From NCBI GenBank assembly GCA_964646465.1, contig CAZYEN010000013.1, forward strand, positions 1 to 17,223: a DNA stretch of 17,223 nucleotides, in the 5' to 3' direction. A program made the translations under genes and the position numbers. The first letter of the stretch is position 1. Each line of letters begins with the position of its first letter. The DNA is from CALRBF01 sp964646465. Its GTDB lineage: Bacteria > Patescibacteriota > Minisyncoccia > SW-4-49-11. The notes beneath the pieces were generated by a model, which was not told the origin of the DNA, made no database searches, and saw only the letters and a program-made list of their open reading frames with translations. This document shows positions 1-6,462 of the stretch, piece after piece.

Positions 1-41
1 ATGATACCTAAACTCATTATTACTCTATATATTTTATTCAT
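1..41 (-). CDS. possible 5' end of the next gene (partial, product unknown)
   Basis: An ATG at 41..39 opens a frame that stays open to the window edge and reads M-N-K-I-Y-R-V-I-M-S-L-G-I. A promoter-like pair of hexamers lies just upstream (70-98), giving a predicted leader of about 20 nt, which matches the short leaders predicted for the murG and response regulator promoters in this window. There is no Shine-Dalgarno sequence, as is usual here. Thirteen codons are too few to identify a product, so no function is proposed. The frame could be chance, because only the promoter and context support it. Confidence 0.4.
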   Translation of the reverse strand, partial: MNKIYRVIMSLGI

Positions 42-69
42 ATTTATTACTATTATTATTTCTCTATTT

Positions 70-98
70 AGTATATTGTTATTTATCTATCTTGTCTA
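70..98 (-). promoter_or_regulatory. sigma70-type promoter upstream of the edge gene
   Basis: On the minus strand a -35 TAGACA (98..93) and a -10 TATACT (75..70) are separated by exactly 17 nt. Each hexamer has one mismatch to TTGACA/TATAAT. It lies in the non-coding gap after the last envelope gene and points towards the putative start at 41, with a predicted transcription start near 63. The same -35 hexamer, TAGACA, occurs in the promoter before the response regulator. This is predicted from sequence only. Confidence 0.55.
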
Positions 99-107
99 GT
101 CTATAAT

Positions 108-116
108 TGTGGATAA
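108..116 (-). promoter_or_regulatory. DnaA box (TTATCCACA)
   Basis: The minus strand reads TTATCCACA, a perfect match to the consensus TTATNCACA. It sits in the intergenic gap about 9 nt upstream of the -35 element of the edge promoter. One isolated box does not make an origin, but the position suits either a DnaA-regulated promoter or the edge of an origin region beyond the window. The same 9-mer also occurs once inside pilC (13545-13553), so chance is possible. Confidence 0.4.
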
Positions 117-128
117 GTCTTTTTTTTA

Positions 129-1130
129 TTATATTTTAGACAATAAATGAGCCCAAAATTGAGCTATAGCTTGGTAACTATACTTCCTTTGAAATTGTTC
201 TGATGCTAGTTCTCTAATTGTCATTTTTTTATTTTCATTTTTTTTAATGACATCGATACAAGCTGTTAGTTCACTGCGAGAATTTGAATTATAATAAAGT
301 GCTCCTTTTCCTAGTAGTTCTTGATAATTTTCATCTCTTGGAGCTATTACTATTGTCCCTGAAGCAATAGAATTCAAAATTTGATATTTTATTATATCAT
401 CTAATTCACCACTAATAACTATACAATCTAGTAGCTCATAAACTATGGGTAAATTCTGAGACAATTTTTCTGGCAACACAAAACTTCCTTCTTTAAGAAT
501 AGCATCATACCACTCACACTGATTATATTCTAAATATTGAATGAACTCATTTTCCATATTTCCAGCATGTCCACATACAAAAACTTTACTAATTATCTGG
601 TCATCGTAGCTTATTAATCCCAGATTCTGTTTAATATCTAGTACTAGCTGAGTATCTAAGTCAAGAAAGTTTTTATAGTTAATTATAGGAAATGGTGAAT
701 AAGCTAATTTTTTATTATAATTAACTTTAAATGTATAACTAGGATAAATTACAAGAGCATAATCACTATTATCTAATAATTTAAAGCTTTCTGATACTTT
801 TATTAGATTTAATATACTATTTTGCTTTAATTTCCAACTCACAAATTTGGGAACATCACCAATTTCTATACATTTTTCAATTTTATATTCTTTAATCAAA
901 GCATTAATTAGCTTATAATCATTAAATTTAAATACTGATCTAGACATTAAGTGAACTTTGTCTACGTATACTATAGATCTAGCTATGTCTGCCAAATCAG
1001 TGTTCCACACAATAAAGTGTATTTCAGCTTTCAAATAACTATTAATTTGTTGAAATAGTTCAAACCAATGTGGTGCTTGCTCTTTGTCACAATCTATCAA
1101 TACAGCTATATGATGAACTTTAGATGTCAT
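129..1130 (-). CDS. GT-B-fold glycosyltransferase-like protein
   Basis: A protein of 333 aa from the ATG at 1130, ending in TAA. The C-terminal third resembles the nucleotide-sugar-binding half of GT4-type glycosyltransferases: an S-I-A-S-G-T-I-V-I-A-P stretch, then a Y-Q-E-L-L-G-K-G-A-L-Y-Y segment where GT4 enzymes have the conserved G-x-A-L-L loop, and a helical tail. The N-terminal half alternates short hydrophobic strands and helices, as expected for a Rossmann domain. No signal peptide or membrane segment is evident, so it probably acts on the cytoplasmic face. The usual E-x7-E pair of GT4 enzymes appears replaced by D-x7-N, so donor, mechanism and even activity are uncertain. It follows mltG by 4 nt and closes the envelope operon, which fits a role in surface glycan synthesis. 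An in-frame TTG at 1175 would overlap mltG by 41 nt; I prefer the ATG. Confidence 0.6.
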   Translation of the reverse strand: MTSKVHHIAVLIDCDKEQAPHWFELFQQINSYLKAEIHFIVWNTDLADIARSIVYVDKVHLMSRSVFKFNDYKLINALIKEYKIEKCIEIGDVPKFVSWKLKQNSILNLIKVSESFKLLDNSDYALVIYPSYTFKVNYNKKLAYSPFPIINYKNFLDLDTQLVLDIKQNLGLISYDDQIISKVFVCGHAGNMENEFIQYLEYNQCEWYDAILKEGSFVLPEKLSQNLPIVYELLDCIVISGELDDIIKYQILNSIASGTIVIAPRDENYQELLGKGALYYNSNSRSELTACIDVIKKNENKKMTIRELASEQFQRKYSYQAIAQFWAHLLSKI

Positions 1131-1134
1131 ATGT

Positions 1135-2130
1135 TTAGGGAAGATATTTTCTTTTAGCTTGTATATGGTCTTCAAATGTCTTAGAAAATATTGTTTTAGG
1201 TGGATTATCTCTAGAGGTTAAAAAGAAATAATAGTCATTAGGTGTGTAATTTACTACTGATTTGATAGCATCCACACTTGGATTAGTAATTGGTCCTGGA
1301 GGAAGTCCTATAACTTGATAAGTATTATAGGGAGATTCAATTTTTAAATCTTCTAATGTAGACTGAGACCTACCCGACTGCGTAATAAAATTAACTGTCG
1401 CATCACTTTGTAATTTCATCTTATCATTTAAACGATTTATAAATATACCAGAAACTATTTTCCTATCTTCTAATTTTGAGACTTCTTTTTCTACTATTGA
1501 AGCTAAAATTAAGACTTCATAAGCAGATAATGTATCCTTACTTTGTAAACTAGGTAAAGCTTTTTTTTGAAAATTATTAAGCATTTTTATAATCACTGCT
1601 TCAGCAGTAGAATCATCAAAGAACCTATAAGTATCTGGATACAAATATCCTTGTAGAGATTTATTTTCTATAAATTCATACTGTGTTGTATCAAATTCCT
1701 CAGTTGCTTTTATAAAATCAGATCTACTAAACTTGAGTCCCGATTCCAAAATATCTCCAATTGTATAAATATCTGAGCCCTCTGGAATAGTAATAGTGAC
1801 TTCTGGTCTAGTCAAAATCCCTCGGGATATCATTTTGATAACCTGATCTGTGTTCATATTGGTTGTAATATTGTAGGTAGCAGGTTTAGGAGTTAATTTT
1901 CTAAAATTAATATAAAAGTAGATACCATCTATTTTAGATATAATATTTTGTTTTTGTAAATTACCAATAATATCATTCCAATTTTCTTCTTCTTTGACTT
2001 GAAATAGTGTATCTTGTTCAATTAAAATTTCAGATCCTATTGTATTCACTACATTTACAATATATATAGCTCCTGCTATACCTGCTAAAACTACTATTAA
2101 TAATATCCAGTATATAATTTTTTTCATCAT
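1135..2130 (-). CDS. mltG: endolytic murein transglycosylase MltG
   Basis: A 331-aa YceG/MltG-family protein, close to the 340 aa of the E. coli enzyme. MltG cleaves nascent glycan strands at the outer face of the membrane and sets their length. Residues 5-28 form one N-terminal membrane anchor after M-M-K-K. A LysM-like N-terminal region is followed by the catalytic domain with Q-G-Y-L-Y-P-D-T-Y (family usually E-G-Y-L-F-P-D-T-Y), L-A-S-I-V-E-K-E containing the catalytic Glu, F-I-N-R-L, L-Q-S-D-A-T-V, and S-P-Y-N-T-Y followed by G-L-P-P-G-P-I. The first motif has Glu replaced by Gln; the catalytic Glu is intact. It begins 5 nt after manC. Two adjacent ATGs (2130 and 2127) are equally possible starts. 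Its place beside murG, murC and uppS fits a peptidoglycan synthesis operon. Confidence 0.92.
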   Translation of the reverse strand: MMKKIIYWILLIVVLAGIAGAIYIVNVVNTIGSEILIEQDTLFQVKEEENWNDIIGNLQKQNIISKIDGIYFYINFRKLTPKPATYNITTNMNTDQVIKMISRGILTRPEVTITIPEGSDIYTIGDILESGLKFSRSDFIKATEEFDTTQYEFIENKSLQGYLYPDTYRFFDDSTAEAVIIKMLNNFQKKALPSLQSKDTLSAYEVLILASIVEKEVSKLEDRKIVSGIFINRLNDKMKLQSDATVNFITQSGRSQSTLEDLKIESPYNTYQVIGLPPGPITNPSVDAIKSVVNYTPNDYYFFLTSRDNPPKTIFSKTFEDHIQAKRKYLP

Positions 2131-2135
2131 TTTAT

Positions 2136-3206
2136 TTATATCTTATCTTCTAAATTAGCTAACTTTAATAGATTATTAATTCTTTTAACTTCTTGTACTT
2201 TATCTATATGAGAAACTAAAAGTGCATCCTCAGTTTCTACTATTACTATATCACGGATTCCAATTGTCGCGATAACTTTATTTTTACTATGTGAATGTAC
2301 TAATATATGATCAGAGTCAATATCAAAGTGATGTGCGCTACCTTTATGAGTGACAGTAATTTCATCTGTTTGCAACATATCTTTTAAGGCTGACCAGGAA
2401 CCAATATCACTCCAACCTATATTTGCTGGAATTACTGATATATATTGAGCTTTTTCCATAATTCCATAGTCAAAACTAATAGCATCAGTCTGTCTGTATA
2501 ATTGAGATAAATTTTGTAAATTATTTTGTTCTAATTCTAATAAAATTTTAGCTGTATTAGGTAAATATTCTTGATACATTTCCAATAATCTTTGTTTTTT
2601 AACTACAAACATACCAGAATTCCAAACATACTTACCGTCAGCTAAATATTGAGTAGCCGTTTGAAAATCTGGTTTCTCTACAAAAGCCTCAACTTGATAA
2701 ACCGATTCATCCTGATTTTCTACCAACGAATCTTGACTATATTTTATATAACCATAACCTGTCTCAGGAGCAGTAGGAGTGATACCGAGAGTCACAATAT
2801 ATTCAGGATACTGTTCTAAAAAATTGTCTGCTAGTTGTAAAATTCTACATAACTCTTGAGGTTTATGAATATAATGATCAGCAGCTAAAAAGGCTATAGA
2901 TTCATCTGGTTTAGCATTTACTGCTATAGCAGCAATTCCATTAGCTGGAGCTGTATCTCTTTTTTCTGGTTCTAAGATAATATGATTATTTGGTAATTGT
3001 GACAATTCAGCTAAAACCTCTTCCTTATACTGCTCATTAGTAGAAATATAAATATCATTTAGAGTAAAGTGGGTTAACAATCTCTTTACCGTCATTTGTA
3101 ACATTGTCTCATCACCAAATAGTGGTTGAAATTGTTTTGGTTTGGAAGTTCTACTTAGTGGCCATAATCTGGTACCTGTTCCTCCTGCCATTATTACAAT
3201 CTTCAT
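2136..3206 (-). CDS. manC: mannose-1-phosphate guanylyltransferase
   Basis: A 356-aa nucleotidyltransferase that makes GDP-mannose from GTP and mannose 1-phosphate in the cytoplasm. The N-terminus M-K-I-V-I-M-A-G-G-T-G-T-R-L-W-P-L-S-R is the GTP-binding signature, followed by P-K-Q-F. Further motifs are A-A-D-H-Y-I, F-V-E-K-P-D, W-N-S-G-M-F-V-V and G-W-S-D-I-G-S-W, all typical of ManC/GMP. It is the short form, without the fused phosphomannose isomerase domain of longer ManC proteins. The ATG at 3206, 7 nt after the uppS stop, is chosen because the family signature starts there; a TTG at 3254 would add 16 unrelated residues inside uppS. Lying between uppS and a glycosyltransferase gene, it probably supplies mannose for a lipid-linked or surface glycan. 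Confidence 0.93.
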   Translation of the reverse strand: MKIVIMAGGTGTRLWPLSRTSKPKQFQPLFGDETMLQMTVKRLLTHFTLNDIYISTNEQYKEEVLAELSQLPNNHIILEPEKRDTAPANGIAAIAVNAKPDESIAFLAADHYIHKPQELCRILQLADNFLEQYPEYIVTLGITPTAPETGYGYIKYSQDSLVENQDESVYQVEAFVEKPDFQTATQYLADGKYVWNSGMFVVKKQRLLEMYQEYLPNTAKILLELEQNNLQNLSQLYRQTDAISFDYGIMEKAQYISVIPANIGWSDIGSWSALKDMLQTDEITVTHKGSAHHFDIDSDHILVHSHSKNKVIATIGIRDIVIVETEDALLVSHIDKVQEVKRINNLLKLANLEDKI

Positions 3207-3213
3207 AAATTTA

Positions 3214-3912
3214 TTATTTACCCCTTCTTTTACCCCTAGTATTATACTCTGCAATAGCTTTATCGAATTCCTCTACTGTAAAGTCAGGATAATTAATATC
3301 CGTAAAATAATATTGAGAGTTAGCTGTATCCCACATCATAAACCCAACGCTATTATGGGGTTCACCACCTGTACGAATAAGTAAATCTACTGGTGGTAAA
3401 TCTTTAGTATATAGTGATTGTTTGACTAAATCAGGGGTAATTTCTAAATTAGGGTTAGATAATTTTTGCTCTGAGATAGATTGTATAGCTTGCAACATTT
3501 CTTCATCTCCATTATAACCTAGTAAAAAGTTTAAGTTATAATTGGAGTAATCTTTTGTACTATCTATAGCTTTTTGGATTACGCTTTGTAAAATTTCTGG
3601 AAATAATTCTTGCCATCTACCTAAAATATTGATTTTAACCTGTTGAGTATGTATCTCCTTATATGTTAAGAGAACTTTAATATAATTCTGAAAATTTTTA
3701 TACAAATGTCGTACCTCATCTTGTGGCCTCTTTGCTAAATTATCTAAAGAAGCCCCCCAAAATGTTATATTCTTCACTCTCCCATCAAATGCTTTTTCTA
3801 TAATCTCTCTAGTTCTCTCAAAACCTTGTAGATGTCCCTGTTCTGGGCTTTTGCCATTTGCCTTCGCCCATCTACGGTTACCATCTGGTATAATTGCAAT
3901 ATGCTCTATCAT
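3214..3912 (-). CDS. uppS: isoprenyl transferase (undecaprenyl diphosphate synthase)
   Basis: A 232-aa cis-prenyltransferase that extends farnesyl diphosphate with isopentenyl diphosphate to the C55 carrier used for lipid II and other glycans. The N-terminus H-I-A-I-I-P-D-G-N-R-R-W-A-K contains the catalytic Asp (D10) and matches the family's D-G-N-x-R-W motif. The C-terminal signature D-L-L-I-R-T-G-G-E and the later Y-F-T-D-x-x-x-P-D-F are clear. The middle motif, usually S-T/S-E-N-W-x-R-P, reads S-L-D-N-L-A-K-R-P: Glu becomes Asp, Trp becomes Leu, and one residue is added. Product chain length is therefore not certain. It starts at ATG 3912, 33 nt after murC, with no Shine-Dalgarno. A perfect TATAAT spanning the murC stop (3946-3951) has only a poor -35, so I do not call a promoter. 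Confidence 0.92.
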   Translation of the reverse strand: MIEHIAIIPDGNRRWAKANGKSPEQGHLQGFERTREIIEKAFDGRVKNITFWGASLDNLAKRPQDEVRHLYKNFQNYIKVLLTYKEIHTQQVKINILGRWQELFPEILQSVIQKAIDSTKDYSNYNLNFLLGYNGDEEMLQAIQSISEQKLSNPNLEITPDLVKQSLYTKDLPPVDLLIRTGGEPHNSVGFMMWDTANSQYYFTDINYPDFTVEEFDKAIAEYNTRGKRRGK

Positions 3913-3945
3913 AATATATAGTTTTTATTCGCCAATATTGATTTA

Positions 3946-5298
3946 TTATATCATATTTCTAGTAATTTTCCAGACATCTCCAGCCCCCATAGTTACAATA
4001 ATATTATTTACTCCTTGAATTAAACTTAAATCTCGAATTAAATCATCAGCTCTAGAGTACAATATAGTATTAGGACTGTCAATATACTCTATAATATCTT
4101 CACTACAAACTTCTCCTACACTTTCTCTGGCTGAGGCATAAATTGGTAATATATATATATAATCAGACTGCGATAAAGCTTGACCAAATTCTTTCAATAA
4201 CATTTGTGTGCGACTAAATGTATGTGGCTGAAATACACAATGTATTTTTTTGTCTGGATATTTTTCTCTTAAAGCCTGAATTCCAGCCATAATTTCAGTA
4301 GGATGATGTGCATAATCATCAATAATATCAACCCCGTTCGAAGTGGACCCCTTGTATTCTAATCTGCGTTGAGTTCCTCTAAATGAAGACATTACTTCTA
4401 TAGTAGCGTTAATATCAAACCCTAGTGTATATAATAATCCTACACAAGACAAAGCATTGAGCCTATTATGCTTTCCCGCGATAGCTAAATGTACTGGATT
4501 ATATTTAATTCCCTCAATTACAACATTATTAGCTTCATCTAAAGTTATATTATTATCTGAATTAAACCCAAATTTTATTATATTTCTCTCTGTCTCTTTA
4601 ATATTAGGAAGAATATACTTATTTATATTCTCATCATCCCCATTAACAATTAGTGGTTTATCTAAAGGTAAGTTATCAATCACATTGATAAAAGCCTGAT
4701 AGTAGATTGCTTTTGTTTCAAAAAAGTCTGGATGATCATAATCTACATTAAGTATAATCAGTCCCCCAATAGTTAAATCTAGGAAATGATTCTGATATTC
4801 ATCAGCCTCAACTACTAAATATTTTGAATTAATGTCACCAATCCTAGCATTACCTCCAAACTGAGGTACCACACTACCAATAACTCCAAACGGATTCTGC
4901 CCCAACTCTTGTAAAGCATAAGTTAAAAGTGCTGAGGTAGTAGTTTTACCATGAGAACCAGCTACAGCTAAAGTACTTTTAAATTCCTTAGAAATATTTC
5001 CTAATGCCTGACTATAAGTTAATATAGGTATATTTCTATTCAAAATTTCTAAAACTTCTGGGTTTGTAGGAGCTTGACCTTCTATATAATAGGCTCCTGA
5101 AACAACTACATATTCAATCTTACTTGGAATATTACTGATATCAAATGGAGATAAGACTTTAATATTAGAGTTATCTAACACAGTGTCTGTCATAAAAGTT
5201 TCTGTTACATCACTACCCATAACTTGAGTTCCCCTAGCCTGCATAACTTGAGCTAAAGCTGTCATACCTACTCCTTTGATGCCGATAAAGTACACCAT
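3946..5298 (-). CDS. murC: UDP-N-acetylmuramate--L-alanine ligase
   Basis: A 450-aa Mur ligase that adds the first amino acid, L-alanine, to UDP-MurNAc using ATP in the cytoplasm. The N-terminal Rossmann motif G-I-K-G-V-G-M-T-A-L-A (residues 6-16) binds the UDP part. The ATP loop A-G-S-H-G-K-T-T-T is at residues 113-121. The central-domain E-A-D-E-Y and N-V-D-Y-D-H-P-D stretches and the C-terminal D-D-Y-A-H-H-P-T-E-I and F-Q-P-H-T-F-S-R-T motifs place it in MurC rather than MurD, E or F. Length is normal for the family. It begins 3 nt after the murG stop, so the two are surely co-transcribed, and the murG-murC order is a common cell-wall cluster arrangement. There is no Shine-Dalgarno sequence before the ATG. 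Confidence 0.96.
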   Translation of the reverse strand: MVYFIGIKGVGMTALAQVMQARGTQVMGSDVTETFMTDTVLDNSNIKVLSPFDISNIPSKIEYVVVSGAYYIEGQAPTNPEVLEILNRNIPILTYSQALGNISKEFKSTLAVAGSHGKTTTSALLTYALQELGQNPFGVIGSVVPQFGGNARIGDINSKYLVVEADEYQNHFLDLTIGGLIILNVDYDHPDFFETKAIYYQAFINVIDNLPLDKPLIVNGDDENINKYILPNIKETERNIIKFGFNSDNNITLDEANNVVIEGIKYNPVHLAIAGKHNRLNALSCVGLLYTLGFDINATIEVMSSFRGTQRRLEYKGSTSNGVDIIDDYAHHPTEIMAGIQALREKYPDKKIHCVFQPHTFSRTQMLLKEFGQALSQSDYIYILPIYASARESVGEVCSEDIIEYIDSPNTILYSRADDLIRDLSLIQGVNNIIVTMGAGDVWKITRNMI

Positions 5299-5301
5299 AA
5301 A

Positions 5302-6408
5302 TTAATGACTTAAATTAAATAATTCTTCTGCAATTCTAGCCGCTGCATCTGGTGTAGCAAAATGCACTGTCTGCTCAGACATAGATTGCATAATATCAGG
5401 CTGTTGTAATAATTCATTAATTTTTTCCAAAACTATATGTGGAGTAAAATTTGGCTCTTCTAAGACAATACTAGCTCCAATTTTTGCCATTTCATAGGCA
5501 TTAGATCTTTGTTGCCCAGCATCTACTGTAATTGGGACTAGAATACTGGGCTTATTAGTAAGACAAATATCCATAATACTAGAGGCCCCTGCCCTAGAGA
5601 CAACAAAATCAGCCGCTGCATAAGCATGCTTCATCTCAGCATCCAAAAATCCAGCATAATGATATAACCTATCCTGATAAACTTCCAGGGATCTCGCAAC
5701 ACTTCTAGCAGCAGCTAAGTTGTTTTTACCAACTATATGAATAATCTCAACTAAATCTAATAATTCTGGTAAGATTTTCCAAATAACCTCATTTATAATC
5801 TTGGCTCCTTGACTACCTCCTACTATTAATAAAATTGGTTTTTCAAAGGTAAGTTCAAAGATTCTACCAGCCTCATCTCTAGTTCCTTTGGCAATATCTG
5901 GATGAGTCATATTCCCTACTATACTAGTTTTTTTCTTCCCAAAGAGAGAGGATACATTAGGAAATCCCACCGCTACCACACTAGCAAACTTACCTAAAAA
6001 TTTATTAGCAAGACCCGGTATAGAATCTGATTCATGAATTAAAGTAGGTATTTGATAAACCCATGAAACCAAAACACCCGGCACACTAGCATACCCACCT
6101 TTACCAAAAGTCACATCAGGCATAAATTTCCATACATACCATTGAGCTTGAATGAAACCCCAGATAGAACGGAATATATCAAAGAAGTTGTCTATTGAAA
6201 AATATCTTCTTATTTTACCAGCATAGACCTCTTTATAAGGAATACTATGTGTTTGTAGTAACTCCTTAGCCACCTCATCTAATTGGCCTATTAATAGAAA
6301 ATCTAAAGGTACTTGTTTTACTTTAGCTAATTTTTCTAATTCTTCTTTAACAGCAATCACTGGTAAAATATGACCTCCAGTTCCACCACTTGCAAATAAT
6401 ATCTTCAT
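5302..6408 (-). CDS. murG: lipid II synthase MurG (GlcNAc transferase)
   Basis: A 368-aa GT28 glycosyltransferase that transfers GlcNAc from UDP-GlcNAc to lipid I at the inner membrane face, making lipid II. The N-terminal glycine loop F-A-S-G-G-T-G-G-H is at residues 5-13. Further motifs are H-E-S-D-S-I-P-G-L-A-N (family usually H-E-Q-N-x-x-P-G), G-G-S-Q-G-A, S-R-A-G-A-S-S-I and D-A-G-Q-Q-R-S-N-A. The H-E-Q-N to H-E-S-D change and an Asp where Glu is usual after S-R-A-G-A are divergent but conservative. ATG 6408 is chosen because the glycine loop begins there. The upstream in-frame TTG at 6459 is part of a promoter -35 element, not a start codon. It is first in the envelope operon. Confidence 0.95.
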   Translation of the reverse strand: MKILFASGGTGGHILPVIAVKEELEKLAKVKQVPLDFLLIGQLDEVAKELLQTHSIPYKEVYAGKIRRYFSIDNFFDIFRSIWGFIQAQWYVWKFMPDVTFGKGGYASVPGVLVSWVYQIPTLIHESDSIPGLANKFLGKFASVVAVGFPNVSSLFGKKKTSIVGNMTHPDIAKGTRDEAGRIFELTFEKPILLIVGGSQGAKIINEVIWKILPELLDLVEIIHIVGKNNLAAARSVARSLEVYQDRLYHYAGFLDAEMKHAYAAADFVVSRAGASSIMDICLTNKPSILVPITVDAGQQRSNAYEMAKIGASIVLEEPNFTPHIVLEKINELLQQPDIMQSMSEQTVHFATPDAAARIAEELFNLSH

Positions 6409-6430
6409 ATATATTTTATCTATATTTAAT

Positions 6431-6459
6431 ATTGTATCCAAGATTAAGCATTTGGTCAA
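6431..6459 (-). promoter_or_regulatory. sigma70-type promoter of the murG envelope operon
   Basis: In the 54-nt gap between ligA and murG, the minus strand has -35 TTGACC (6459..6454) and -10 TACAAT (6436..6431) with a 17-nt spacer, each hexamer one mismatch from consensus. Transcription would start near 6424, leaving a leader of about 16 nt before the murG ATG and no room for a strong Shine-Dalgarno. It would drive murG, murC, uppS, manC, mltG and the glycosyltransferase, whose gaps are 33 nt or less. Confidence 0.7.
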
Positions 6460-6462
6460 ATA

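Noticed and set aside
117..127. Run of T on the plus strand as a terminator
   Set aside because: No stem precedes it, no plus-strand gene ends here, and for minus-strand transcripts it reads as a run of A, which does not terminate.
3946..3951. TATAAT spanning the murC stop as a uppS promoter
   Set aside because: The hexamer 17 nt upstream, CTGGAA, matches consensus at only three positions, and uppS is close enough to murC to be co-transcribed.
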